A DNA stretch of 21,539 nucleotides from Candidatus Aminicenantes bacterium UBA2190 (GTDB lineage: Bacteria > Acidobacteriota > Aminicenantia > UBA2199). The notes beneath the pieces were generated by a model. That model had not been told where the DNA came from. It saw only the letters and a program-made list of their open reading frames with translations, and made no database searches. Numbering within the stretch: position 1 is the first letter of the stretch; the number at the start of each line of letters is the position of its first letter. Positions 7,457-14,394 of the stretch are shown one piece after another. The stretch spans positions 1 to 21,539 of the forward strand of contig DCVK01000065.1 in assembly GCA_002335385.1 (NCBI GenBank). The letters are read 5' to 3'. A program made the position numbers and the translations under genes.

Positions 7457-8014
7457 CTAGTCCTCCAGGATATGCTTTTCCTTTTCTTTTTCGGTCTGAT
7501 CGATATTGGCATTCGTCTGGTCGACCAGCTTCTGCAGGTCGTCGTAGGCGCGCTTCTCGTCGTCCTCGCTGATGTCGCGGTCATCCTTCAGGGACTTGAT
7601 CATCTCGCGGAAGTCGCGGCGGACATTGCGCAGCTGGGCCTTGCGCTCCTCGGTGTATTTCTTGAGGTTCTTGATGATCTCCAGGCGGCGCTGCTGGTCC
7701 AGCGGCGGGATGGGCAGCTTGATGACCTTGCCGTCGGAGACGGGATTGAGGTTGAGGTTGGCGGCGCGGATGGCCTTGTCCACGTCGTTGATGATCTTGT
7801 TGTCCCAGGGCTGGATGATGATCAGGTTGGCCTCGGGCACGCCCAGCGTCGCCAGCTGGTTGATCGGCGTGGACACGCCGTAGTAGTCGACATGGATGCC
7901 GTCCAGGATCGTCACCGACGCCCGGCCGGTGCGGAACTTGGAGATCTGCTTCTTGAATTCCTCTTCGACCTTCTTCAGGTCGACCTTGGCCTGTTCCAGG
8001 ATCTCTTTGGTCAT
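7457..8014 (-). CDS. frr: Ribosome recycling factor
   Basis: RRF (185 aa) splits the post-termination ribosome together with EF-G. The whole length matches the family: KVEEEFKKQISKFRTGRASVTILDGIHVDYYG near the start, TPINQLATLGVPEANLIIIQPWD, then the hinge and the C-terminal helices with LDQQRRLEIIKNLKKYTEERKAQLRNVRRD. It is the last gene of the rplM-to-frr operon and overlaps pyrH by four bases (ATGA). The pairing pyrH-frr is one of the most conserved in bacteria. No unusual feature was seen. Confidence 0.97.
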   Translation of the reverse strand: MTKEILEQAKVDLKKVEEEFKKQISKFRTGRASVTILDGIHVDYYGVSTPINQLATLGVPEANLIIIQPWDNKIINDVDKAIRAANLNLNPVSDGKVIKLPIPPLDQQRRLEIIKNLKKYTEERKAQLRNVRRDFREMIKSLKDDRDISEDDEKRAYDDLQKLVDQTNANIDQTEKEKEKHILED

Positions 8015-8748
8015 TCGCCCTCCCCCTTGCGGTCGATCAGCGTGCCGATGGTGTCGCCGCAGACGGCCTTGCGGATGTTGCCGCGGCAGGTGATGTCGAA
8101 GATCTTGATGCTGAGGCCGTTGTCCTTGCTCAGCGAGATGGCGGTGCTGTCCATGACCTTCAGTTCCTTGGCCAGGACGTCGGCATAGGAGATGCGCGCG
8201 AAGCGCGTGGCGGTCTTCACTTTCTTGGGATCGGCCGAATAGACGCCCTCGACCTTGGTGGCCTTGAGCAGGACGTCGGCCTTGATCTCGATGGCGCGCA
8301 GCGCGGCGGCGGTGTCGGTGGTGAAGAAGGGGTTGCCGGTGCCGGCGGCGAAGATCACCACCCGCCCCTTCTCCAGGTGGCGGATGGCGCGGCGGGGGAT
8401 GAACGGCTCGGCGATCTCCTGGACAGCCAGCGCCGAGATCAGGCGGCAGTGCACGCCCTTCTTCTCCAGGGCGTTCTGCAGCGCGACGCCGTTGATCATG
8501 GTGGCCAGCATGCCCATGTAGTCGGCCGAGGCGCGGTCGATGCCCAGTTCGCCGGCGCGGGCGCCGCGAAAAAAGTTGCCGCCGCCGGCGACGATGGCCA
8601 GCTGCACGCCGAGCTCATGGATCTCCTTGACCTCGGACGCGATCTCGCTGATGACTTCGTGGTTGATGCCGAACTGGTCGTTGCCCTGCAGGGCCTCACC
8701 GCTCAGCTTCAGCAGGACGCGGCGGTACAGGGGGGGGGCGGCGGCCAT
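8011..8748 (-). CDS. pyrH: Uridylate kinase (UMP kinase)
   Basis: PyrH (245 aa) phosphorylates UMP to UDP with ATP in pyrimidine nucleotide synthesis; bacterial forms are hexamers of the amino-acid-kinase fold. Signature segments are YRRVLLKLSGEALQG near the N-terminus, VAGGGNFFRG for phosphate binding, and AAGTGNPFFTTDTAAALRAIE. It starts three bases after the tsf stop and overlaps frr by four. The codons for Ala-Pro-Pro directly after the start form a run of nine C residues on the coding strand (nine G at 8730-8738), which could slip in replication or be miscounted in sequencing. Confidence 0.97.
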   Translation of the reverse strand: MAAAPPLYRRVLLKLSGEALQGNDQFGINHEVISEIASEVKEIHELGVQLAIVAGGGNFFRGARAGELGIDRASADYMGMLATMINGVALQNALEKKGVHCRLISALAVQEIAEPFIPRRAIRHLEKGRVVIFAAGTGNPFFTTDTAAALRAIEIKADVLLKATKVEGVYSADPKKVKTATRFARISYADVLAKELKVMDSTAISLSKDNGLSIKIFDITCRGNIRKAVCGDTIGTLIDRKGEGE

Positions 8749-8751
8749 GCC

Positions 8752-9351
8752 TTAGAACTCTTCCCCCATCTGGTAGCGGGTGAAGCGCTTGACCACGATG
8801 TTCTCGCCGGTCTTGTGGATCTTCTCGGCGATGAGCTTCTCGATGGTCATCTTTTCGTCCTTGAAGAAGTTCTGGTGCAGCAGGCAGGCCTCGGAGTAGA
8901 ACTTGCCCAGCTTGCCCTCGACGATCTTCTCGACGATGGCGGCGGGCTTGCCGCTGGCCTTGAGCTGCTCGCGGTAGATCTCCTTCTCCTTCTCCAGCAC
9001 GGCCGCGGGGATGTCCTTTTCCGAGATGTAGCGGGGGTTCATGGCGGCGATCTGCATGGCGATGTCCTTGATCAGCGCCTGAAAGTCCTCGTTCTTGGCC
9101 ACGAAGTCGGTCTCGCAGCCGAGCTCCACCAGCACGCCGATCTTGCCCATCATGTGAATGTAGGCGCCGACGGCTCCCTGGTTGGTCGCCCGGGAAGACT
9201 TGGACTTGGCCTTCTCGAAGCCTTTCTTGCGCAGGATCTCGCCGGCCTGGGTGAGGTCGCCCTTGGCCTCCTCGACCGCCTTCTTGCACTCCAATATGCT
9301 GATGCCGGTCTGCTCGCGCAGTTTCCGGACCTGTTCCATGTCGCTGGCCAT
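8752..9351 (-). CDS. tsf: Elongation factor Ts, short form
   Basis: EF-Ts (199 aa) exchanges GDP for GTP on EF-Tu. The N-terminal UBA-like domain is clear (VRKLREQTGISILECKKAV, residues 8-26), as is the TDFV motif at residues 81-84 that contacts EF-Tu's nucleotide site. At about 200 residues it lacks the second half of the core domain found in the E. coli protein (283 residues) and resembles the compact form known from Thermus. The chosen ATG lies one base after the rpsB stop, with GGAG eight bases upstream inside the rpsB end. A longer open frame begins at 9438 but its extra 29 residues are Pro/Arg-rich and overlap rpsB in another frame, so they are excluded. Confidence 0.93.
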   Translation of the reverse strand: MASDMEQVRKLREQTGISILECKKAVEEAKGDLTQAGEILRKKGFEKAKSKSSRATNQGAVGAYIHMMGKIGVLVELGCETDFVAKNEDFQALIKDIAMQIAAMNPRYISEKDIPAAVLEKEKEIYREQLKASGKPAAIVEKIVEGKLGKFYSEACLLHQNFFKDEKMTIEKLIAEKIHKTGENIVVKRFTRYQMGEEF

Positions 9352-9352
9352 T

Positions 9353-10138
9353 TCAGTTCTCCACTTCGGTCGCCGCGGCGGCTTCCGCCTTGGCGGCTTC
9401 CTCGGCGGCGGCGCGATCGGCGGCCAGCTGCTGGGCATTGGCGCTCTCCTGGATCTTGCGGTTGCGCCCCTCGATGACCGCCTCGCCGAACTTGCTGATG
9501 AACAGGCGGATGGAGCGGATGGCGTCGTCGTTGCCCGGCACCGGGAAGTGGACCTCCTCGGGGTTGGCGTTGGTGTCGACGACGGCGACGATGGGGATGT
9601 TCATGCGCCGGGCCTCGGCGATGGCGATATCCTCGAAGGTGGAGTCGATGACGATGACCACGCCGGGCAGGCTGGTCATGCGGCGGATGCCCCACAGGCT
9701 GCGGTAGAGCTTCTTGTAGACCTTCTCCAGCCGCGACTGCTCCTTCTTGGACTTGACCTCCCAGCGGCCGTCCTTCTTCATCTCATCGAGCTCCAGCAGG
9801 CGATCGATGCTCTTCTTGATCATGGCGAAGTTGGTCAGCAGGCCGCCCAGCCAGCGCTTGTTCACATAGTGCATGCCGGTCTCTTCGGCGATCTCCTCGA
9901 TGATGGACTGCGCCTGCTTCTTGGTGCCGACGATCAGGGCGTCGCGGCCGGCGACCATCTGGTCGGAGATGAACTGCAGCGCCGTCTTGAACATCTCGAT
10001 CGACGTCTGCAGGTCGATGATATAGATGCCGTTCTTCTTGCCGAAGATGAAGGGCTTCATCTTGGGGTTCCAGCGCCGCACCTGGTGGCCGAAGTGGACG
10101 CCCGCCTCGAGCATTTCTCTCATGTTGATCTGTACCAT
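9353..10138 (-). CDS. rpsB: 30S ribosomal protein S2
   Basis: Ribosomal protein S2 (261 aa) of the small subunit, needed for binding of S1 and for mRNA docking. The start MVQINMREMLEAGVHFGHQ and the following RRWNPKMKPFIFG are family hallmarks, with ALIVGTKKQAQSIIEE and WLGGLLTNFAMIKKSI further on. The last 25 or so residues are an Ala/Glu-rich tail, which is common and variable. AGGAGG stands upstream of the ATG, next to the rpsI stop. Order rpsB-tsf-pyrH-frr is the usual bacterial one. Confidence 0.97.
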   Translation of the reverse strand: MVQINMREMLEAGVHFGHQVRRWNPKMKPFIFGKKNGIYIIDLQTSIEMFKTALQFISDQMVAGRDALIVGTKKQAQSIIEEIAEETGMHYVNKRWLGGLLTNFAMIKKSIDRLLELDEMKKDGRWEVKSKKEQSRLEKVYKKLYRSLWGIRRMTSLPGVVIVIDSTFEDIAIAEARRMNIPIVAVVDTNANPEEVHFPVPGNDDAIRSIRLFISKFGEAVIEGRNRKIQESANAQQLAADRAAAEEAAKAEAAAATEVEN

Positions 10139-10149
10139 GTGGCCGCCTC

Positions 10150-10554
10150 CTAGCGCTTGTGATACTGGGGCGCCTTGCGTGCCTTGAGCAGGCCGTACTT
10201 GCGGCGCTCCTTCTCACGTGCGTCCCGGGTCAATAAACCCGATTTCTTTAAGGCCGGCCTGAGCTCGGAGTTGAATTCCAGCAGGGCGCGGGCGATCCCC
10301 AAACGGATGGCACCGGCTTGGCCCGACACGCTGCCGCCCTCGATATCCATAAAAAAATCAAAGTTGTTCATGGTATTGGTGACGGTCAACGGCTTGAAGA
10401 TGGTCAGCTTGTGGATCTTCAAGGGGAAATACTCCTCGAACACGCGGCTGCGCTTGTTGACGGTCAGGGAAAAACTACCGCTGCCGGGCCGGAGATAAAC
10501 CCGGGCGATGCTGGTCTTACGTCTACCGGTTCCGTAGTATTGCACAATGCTCAA
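10150..10554 (-). CDS. rpsI: 30S ribosomal protein S9
   Basis: Ribosomal protein S9 (134 aa), whose basic C-terminal tail reaches the P-site tRNA. Recognised by QYYGTGRRKTSIARVYLRPG at the start, GGSVSGQAGAIRLGIARAL in the middle, and the tail KYGLLKARKAPQYHKR. The ATG overlaps the rplM stop by four bases, so L13 and S9 are translationally coupled. Length is normal. Confidence 0.97.
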   Translation of the reverse strand: MSIVQYYGTGRRKTSIARVYLRPGSGSFSLTVNKRSRVFEEYFPLKIHKLTIFKPLTVTNTMNNFDFFMDIEGGSVSGQAGAIRLGIARALLEFNSELRPALKKSGLLTRDAREKERRKYGLLKARKAPQYHKR

Positions 10555-11012
10555 CTTTTTCCTCCTGTTATTTTAAGCACTTCGGGCTTCTGGGCGGCGT
10601 GGCCGTGGCTGGCGTCGGCGTACACCTTCAGCTTGGTCAGCAGCTTGTAGCTCAGCTTGTTCTTGGGCAGCATGCCCTTGACGGCGTTGAGCACCACGCG
10701 GTCGGGATGTTTGGCCATCATGCGCTCGAAGGAGATCTCCTTGATGCCGCCGCGGTAGCCGGAGTGGCGGTAATAGAGCTTCTGCTCCTCCTTGCTGCCG
10801 GTCAGGCGGATCTTCCTGGCGTTGATGACCACGACGTGGTCGCCGCAGTCAAAGAACGGGGTGTAATAGGGGTGGTCCTTGCCGCGCAACACATCGGAGA
10901 TGCGGGTGGCGAGGCGTCCGAGCACCAGGTCGCTGGCGTCGATCAGCCACCACTTCTTTTCCATGCCGTTTTTTTTGGGCAAATACGTGATGTTGCTCTT
11001 GTTCAGTTTCAT
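10551..11012 (-). CDS. rplM: 50S ribosomal protein L13
   Basis: Ribosomal protein L13 (153 aa), an early assembly protein of the large subunit. Seen features are KKWWLIDASDLVLGRLATRISDVLRGKDHPYY-type N-terminus, HVVVINARKIRLTGSKEEQKLYYRHSGYRGG, and VLNAVKGMLPKNKLSYKLLTKLKVYADASHGHAAQKPE. It is the first gene of the operon, preceded by AAGAGG (11020-11025, reverse strand) and a strong promoter. No L13-type autoregulatory hairpin was made out in the leader of about 20 bases. Confidence 0.97.
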   Translation of the reverse strand: MKLNKSNITYLPKKNGMEKKWWLIDASDLVLGRLATRISDVLRGKDHPYYTPFFDCGDHVVVINARKIRLTGSKEEQKLYYRHSGYRGGIKEISFERMMAKHPDRVVLNAVKGMLPKNKLSYKLLTKLKVYADASHGHAAQKPEVLKITGGKS

Positions 11013-11035
11013 TTGTAAACCTCTTGGGAGTTAAT

Positions 11036-11064
11036 AATTTACCCCATTCAGGGCTATTTGTCAA
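11036..11064 (-). promoter_or_regulatory. Sigma-70-type promoter of the rplM operon
   Basis: Reading the minus strand, TTGACA (11064-11059), a 17-base spacer, and TAAATT (11041-11036). The -35 box is a perfect consensus, fitting a highly expressed ribosomal operon. Transcription should start near 11029. Confidence 0.75.
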
Positions 11065-11099
11065 GGATTCAGCAAAAATAATATGGCTGCGGGGCTGGC

Positions 11100-11503
11100 A
11101 GGAGAAAAAAAGGGCAATCGGCGCAAGGTGCAGGGTTCAGGGCGCAGGCTGGGAGAAAGGTATTGATAGGACTTAAATCCCAAATTCCAAGCACCAAATC
11201 CCAAATAAATTCCAAATTCCAAATTCGAATGACCAAAACGAAAGCCAAGGCGAGTGTCAGTGTCAGTGTCAGCAAGAGGCCTTACGGGCATTAGTGATAG
11301 TGATGGTGGTAGTAGCAGCAATGAACGACCTATCGTGATTCGTAATTCGTGATTCGTGATTCGAAGCAACAAAAGAAATGCTTACTTACGGTTTTTTATC
11401 TTACTTTACCACTTTACCCCTCTACCTCTCTACCCCTAAATGGACAGGGCTTCTTAAGGTGAAACCTGGAACATGGAACTTGGAACGTGGAACGTGGAAC
11501 TTG
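11100..11503. repeat. Composite intergenic repeat, copy 3, plus other tandem arrays
   Basis: The gene-free stretch 11013-11579 holds, from left: a degenerate GCAGGGT-type run (about 11128-11150), the conserved core GACTTAAATCCCAAAT (11170-11185), a CCAAATT array, GAATGACCAAAACGAAAG (11227-11244), a GTGTCA run (11254-11273), a GATTCGT array (11335-11363), an 8-base ACTTTACC/TCTCTACC run (11402-11436), and a TGGAACG/TGGAACT array (11467-11501). Unlike copies 1, 2 and 4, the right inverted arm is missing. No gene is supported apart from the promoter at its right end. Confidence 0.75.
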
Positions 11504-11543
11504 CATCTTCACTCAAAATTATGAAGTTTTTACTCACAAGACC

Positions 11544-11572
11544 TTGTGCTATATGCCAAAATTTGTTAAAAT
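11544..11572 (+). promoter_or_regulatory. Promoter of DUF507 gene 1, predicted leaderless
   Basis: TTGTGC (11544-11549), a 17-base spacer, then TAAAAT (11567-11572). Only seven bases (CGGTCCG) separate the -10 box from the ATG at 11580, so transcription should start at or within a base of the start codon. No Shine-Dalgarno exists. Confidence 0.6.
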
Positions 11573-11579
11573 CGGTCCG

Positions 11580-11858
11580 ATGAGATTGAACAAGCAGCAG
11601 ATCGAGCACCTCGCCTTCCAGGTCGTCAAGGGTCTGCTCACTGAAAAGTTCATCATAATGGAAAACCGCGAAAAAACGGTCATCGATGTGCAGAATGTCA
11701 TCACCCGGGAGCTCGAAAAAGAGGATCTCCTCGACGAAAAGGTCAAGGATATCCTGAAGGACAAGCTGAACGAGATCCGCAACTCCAACATCGACTACTA
11801 CGAGATGTTCCGCATGGTCAAGTCCAAGCTGGCGGAACAGGAAAACATCGTCCTCTAG
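11580..11858 (+). CDS. DUF507 family protein, copy 1
   Basis: A 92-residue, highly charged, mostly helical cytoplasmic protein (starting MRLNKQQIEHLAFQVVKG). Its layout matches the DUF507 family: an N-terminal helix, a variable acidic-basic middle (VIDVQNVITRELEKEDLL), and a C-terminal helical stretch with NIDYYEMFRMVKSKLAEQ. No enzyme motif, signal or membrane segment is present, and the family has no established function. The ATG at 11580 is preferred over 11487: the family's conserved N-terminus begins here, the upstream 31 codons lie in repeat DNA, and a promoter ends seven bases before it. The second DUF507 gene lies about 950 bases downstream. Family call is from pattern memory, not a search. 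Confidence 0.8.
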   Translation: MRLNKQQIEHLAFQVVKGLLTEKFIIMENREKTVIDVQNVITRELEKEDLLDEKVKDILKDKLNEIRNSNIDYYEMFRMVKSKLAEQENIVL

Positions 11859-11946
11859 GCACGCGGATGCGCGGGCCATCCCCGGCAGGCCCGGCAAAAT
11901 TCGCCCATTATAGGCTCCCGACCTTTTCGCCAGAAACGACTTTTTT

Positions 11947-11975
11947 TTGAATTTTTCGCAGAATCATATTACAAT
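11947..11975 (+). promoter_or_regulatory. Promoter of the putative lipoprotein gene
   Basis: TTGAAT (11947-11952), a 17-base spacer, TACAAT (11970-11975). Transcription should start near 11982, right at the GGGGGA that would be the ribosome-binding site for the ATG at 11998. The leader is therefore about 16 bases. Confidence 0.6.
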
Positions 11976-11997
11976 TATATTGGGGGAAATATCAGGC

Positions 11998-12546
11998 ATG
12001 AAGTCCAAGTTCACTTTTTTTCTGGTCTTGTTGGCGGCGCTCTCCGCCTTGTCCCTCAGTTGCAAGCAACGCATCGACCAGTATTGGATCAAATGGGGAG
12101 AAGGAAACATCTCCTACAATAGCAAGGCCAATGAAACCTCCTTGCGGATCTCCTTTCAGTTGGTCAACTGGCACAACACCGAGGCCAGGATCGTGGACTG
12201 GCGGTTCGTCATCAAATCAAGAAAAACACCGCTCCTGGAGATCAACAGCTCCAATTACCGCACCTACGCCCCTTTCATCGAGTACTCCCCTGTCAACCGC
12301 TTGACCGTCAGCGAATTCACGATCCAGTCCAACAACCCTCGCGACTATTCGGACAGGCACCCTTACCATGGCAATCTCTTTCCCTCCTATGTCCCGGACA
12401 ATACGGATGTCTTCCTGACCCTCACCGACTCCGAGGGCAAAACCGAAACCACCAGCCAGAATCTGGAGATCGTTTTTTCATGCGGGTTCGATGACCGGCC
12501 CATCGGTCCCTCTCCCAATGTCGATACGCTTCCCAGCATCCCCTGA
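11998..12546 (+). CDS. Putative lipoprotein, function unknown
   Basis: A 182-residue protein with a lipoprotein-like export signal: two lysines, a hydrophobic core (residues 5-18), then SLSC with the cysteine at position 22. The lipobox is somewhat atypical (Ser at -3, Leu at -2). The mature part is beta-rich, with alternating segments such as ETSLRISFQLVNWHNTEARI and NRLTVSEFTIQSNN, suggesting an immunoglobulin-like or similar sandwich fold, and ends in a short Pro-rich tail. No family is recognised. The start at 11998 is chosen because GGGGGA precedes it and the signal begins here; the in-frame ATG at 11947 overlaps the -35 box. It has its own promoter and sits between two DUF507 genes. Codon use is less GC-rich than its neighbours. 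Confidence 0.7.
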   Translation: MKSKFTFFLVLLAALSALSLSCKQRIDQYWIKWGEGNISYNSKANETSLRISFQLVNWHNTEARIVDWRFVIKSRKTPLLEINSSNYRTYAPFIEYSPVNRLTVSEFTIQSNNPRDYSDRHPYHGNLFPSYVPDNTDVFLTLTDSEGKTETTSQNLEIVFSCGFDDRPIGPSPNVDTLPSIP

Positions 12547-12641
12547 TTCCTGCAAGAATCGCCCTGACCCCGTCGTTCCCATGACCTGAAGCAACGAACG
12601 CCCAGTCCCCATTCAGGTCTCCGGACCGCTGGAAAACGGCA

Positions 12642-12670
12642 TTGACATTCGCCGCCCTCTAGGGTAAAAT
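12642..12670 (+). promoter_or_regulatory. Sigma-70-type promoter upstream of DUF507 gene 2
   Basis: TTGACA (12642-12647, perfect consensus), a 17-base spacer and TAAAAT (12665-12670). Transcription would start near 12677, about 130 bases before the DUF507 gene 2 start but only about three bases before an ATG at 12680 that opens a 43-codon frame. Confidence 0.7.
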
Positions 12671-12679
12671 GCAAAGAAA

Positions 12680-12811
12680 ATGAGCAATCGTTCGCGCTTC
12701 TCCGCCGGCTTGCGTCAGAACCGGTTTTTCCGTAGGGCATTTGCCCGCGTCCATGGCGAAAACATGACTTTTCTGTCCGCGAGCAGCGGGTTGTTGGGGA
12801 ACGCCCGATGA
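12680..12811 (+). CDS. Possible 43-residue leader peptide
   Basis: An ATG about three bases downstream of the predicted transcription start opens a frame of 43 codons whose TGA overlaps the ATG of DUF507 gene 2 (ATGA at 12808-12811). The product begins MSNRSRFSAGLRQNRFFRR and is basic; it matches no family I know. The position just after a promoter and the four-base stop-start overlap are the only support: the overlap suggests translational coupling, but a random open frame of this length is common in GC-rich DNA. An alternative is that the stretch is simply an untranslated leader. Confidence 0.3.
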   Translation: MSNRSRFSAGLRQNRFFRRAFARVHGENMTFLSASSGLLGNAR

Positions 12812-13098
12812 GCCTGAAACTGTCGAAAAACCGGGTAAACTACCTGACCAAGCTGATCGTCGACCACATCCAGACGAGCGAGGACATCGATTATTCCGGC
12901 GATATCGGCAATATCCGCTTCAAGATCTACCACCTCATCCTCGACGAGCTCAAGCTGTTCGAGGACATCGAGACCGCCGCCCAGGAGAAGATCGTCTCCC
13001 AGAAGAAGAACATCCCCGACGGCTCGCGCGAGTGGGAGATCCTCTTCCGCAAGTACAGCAACGAGGAGCTTTCCAAGCTGGGACGGAACTGGGAATAG
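12808..13098 (+). CDS. DUF507 family protein, copy 2
   Basis: A 96-residue charged helical protein, a divergent paralogue of the 92-residue gene upstream. Aligning MSLKLSKNRVNYLTKLIVDH with MRLNKQQIEHLAFQVVKG and IGNIRFKIYHLILDEL with VIDVQNVITRELEKEDLL shows the shared layout. The C-terminus (IPDGSREWEILFRKYSNEEL) carries the conserved 'P-G-S-x-E-W' element typical of one DUF507 subtype, which copy 1 lacks. No catalytic motif is visible. GGGGA lies about ten bases before the ATG. The family often occurs as two adjacent genes, which may mean the two products form a heterodimer; here they are separated by a lipoprotein gene and have separate promoters. Confidence 0.82.
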   Translation: MSLKLSKNRVNYLTKLIVDHIQTSEDIDYSGDIGNIRFKIYHLILDELKLFEDIETAAQEKIVSQKKNIPDGSREWEILFRKYSNEELSKLGRNWE

Positions 13099-13109
13099 GG
13101 TCTGCAGAA

Positions 13110-13144
13110 GGTTCGATGTTCGAGGTTCGAGGTTCGAAGTTGAA
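13110..13144. repeat. TTCGAAC-type 7-mer array
   Basis: Tandem GTTCGAT/GTTCGAG units between the convergent DUF507 gene 2 and nth. The rest of the 130-base gap is AT-rich, with one weak stem AAGATA/TATCTT (about 13168-13185). No clear terminator. Confidence 0.7.
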
Positions 13145-13228
13145 AAACCATTTAATGAACCAAAGTTAAGATATAATTCTATCTTGCTTTAGCCCCTGAA
13201 ATTCCTTGCAATATCGTAATTATTATGC

Positions 13229-13912
13229 CTACTTCGGATTTGTTTTGAATTCCGCGGATGGGCAAATCCTGTTCAAGACACAAATCCCGCATTTGGGATG
13301 AATCGGCCGGCAGATCGTCTGCCCAAAGCCAACGAGAACCTGATTGACGTCGGCCCAGCGCCTCCGTGGAAAAAGAACTTCCAGCTCCTTCTCGACATGG
13401 ACGGGCGTATTGCCCTTCGCCCAGCCCAGGCGGCGTGAGATGCGGAAGACGTGGGTGTCGACGGCGATGGCCGGCTGGCCGAAGGCCAGGGACAGGACCA
13501 GGTTGGCGGATTTGCGGCCGATGCCGGGAAGTTCGAGCAGGCCTTCGAGGGTGGCGGGGAATTTCTCAGCCTTCCTCAGGGCCTGGCATATGCCCAGGAT
13601 ATGCCTGGCCTTGGTGCGGTAAAAGCCCACCGGGTAGATCAGGCGGGCGATCTCCGCTTCGGGGAGGCGGGCCATTTTCCATGGCTTATCGGCTATAGCG
13701 AACAATCGAGCCGCGGCCTCCTCGGTCACCGGGTCCTGTGTGCGGGCGCTCAACAGCACCGAGATGAGGATGCGGAATGGCGTGGAGCGGATACTGGCCT
13801 CAAAGGAGGCCACTGGGGGGGACAAGGGAACTATTAATTTTCGAATCGCCTCCAGGTCGCGGACGGCCCGGAACTCAGCCCGGGATGTTTTCGCCGTTGA
13901 GGACGATCTCAT
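13229..13912 (-). CDS. nth: Endonuclease III-type DNA glycosylase
   Basis: A 227-residue helix-hairpin-helix base-excision-repair enzyme that removes oxidised pyrimidines and nicks the abasic site. Seen are SVLLSARTQDPVTEEAAARLF (substrate-pocket region), the hairpin LPGIGRKSANLVLSLAFGQ with the catalytic lysine, AVDTHVFRISRRLGW with the catalytic aspartate, and the C-terminal 4Fe-4S ligands C-x6-C-x2-C-x5-C (CRPIHPKCGICVLNRIC). Length is close to the E. coli enzyme. The ATG at 13912 overlaps osmC by 38 bases and is the last plausible ATG before the conserved region; a longer frame to 14026 would run deep into osmC and its extra residues look like out-of-frame translation. A non-ATG start further in is possible. 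Confidence 0.9.
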   Translation of the reverse strand: MRSSSTAKTSRAEFRAVRDLEAIRKLIVPLSPPVASFEASIRSTPFRILISVLLSARTQDPVTEEAAARLFAIADKPWKMARLPEAEIARLIYPVGFYRTKARHILGICQALRKAEKFPATLEGLLELPGIGRKSANLVLSLAFGQPAIAVDTHVFRISRRLGWAKGNTPVHVEKELEVLFPRRRWADVNQVLVGFGQTICRPIHPKCGICVLNRICPSAEFKTNPK

Positions 13913-14306
13913 GGCGGATCTGGACTGTCGGCATGAGCGTGGCCCGGACACCGCAGTACTTTTCCTCGGAAAGGGCAATGGCCTTGCGCAGCGGCTCCGG
14001 GGTGATCCCAACGCCCTCGAACACATAGGTGACCTTGATCTCGAGGAATTTCCTGGGGTGCTCCTCGGCGGTGATCGCCTCGGTCTCGATGCGGAACCTG
14101 TCCACCTGGACCCGCATCTTGCCCAGGATGGAGATGATGTCCATGCCGGTGCAACCAGCCAGGGAGACCAGGGTCAATCCCTTGGGCCGCGGTCCCAGGT
14201 CCCGGCCCCCGGCTTCGGTGACTCCGTCGATAATGAATTCGTGCCCGTCCAGGGCGGCGCGGAACGCCAGCCCCTGTTCCCACTCGATCTTGGCGCTCAG
14301 ATTCAT
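13875..14306 (-). CDS. OsmC family protein, likely peroxide-reducing
   Basis: A 143-residue OsmC/Ohr-fold protein. The family forms dimers and reduces organic or fatty-acid hydroperoxides with a pair of cysteines. Both expected cysteines are seen: one in LVSLAGCTGMDIISIL (about residue 52) and one in SEEKYCGVRATLM (about residue 118). The N-terminus resembles the OsmC subgroup typified by YhfA/SACOL-type proteins rather than Ohr. A purine-rich GGAGGGAGAC precedes the ATG. The 3' end overlaps nth, so the two probably form an operon joining antioxidant defence and repair of oxidised DNA. Subgroup and natural substrate are uncertain. Confidence 0.88.
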   Translation of the reverse strand: MNLSAKIEWEQGLAFRAALDGHEFIIDGVTEAGGRDLGPRPKGLTLVSLAGCTGMDIISILGKMRVQVDRFRIETEAITAEEHPRKFLEIKVTYVFEGVGITPEPLRKAIALSEEKYCGVRATLMPTVQIRHEIVLNGENIPG

Positions 14307-14356
14307 GACCGTCTCCCTCCCTCTTCAACGCCATCCCGGCAATTTGCCTTGTCTTT

Positions 14357-14393
14357 CAACTTCGAACGTCGAACTTCGAACGTCGAACAGCTT
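14357..14393. repeat. TTCGAAC-type 7-mer array
   Basis: Tandem TTCGAAC/GTCGAAC units fill the 88-base gap between the osmC start and the receiver-LpxC stop codon, ending one base before that stop. Confidence 0.75.
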
Positions 14394-14394
14394 C

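Noticed and set aside
8752..9438. A longer EF-Ts with 29 extra N-terminal residues
   Set aside because: The extension is Pro/Arg/Lys-rich, lies in another frame over the end of rpsB, and the ATG at 9351 has the ribosome-binding site and the family's N-terminus.
13099..13228. Intrinsic terminator between DUF507 gene 2 and nth
   Set aside because: Only a six-base AT-rich stem AAGATA/TATCTT was found, without a clear U tract or GC-rich stem.
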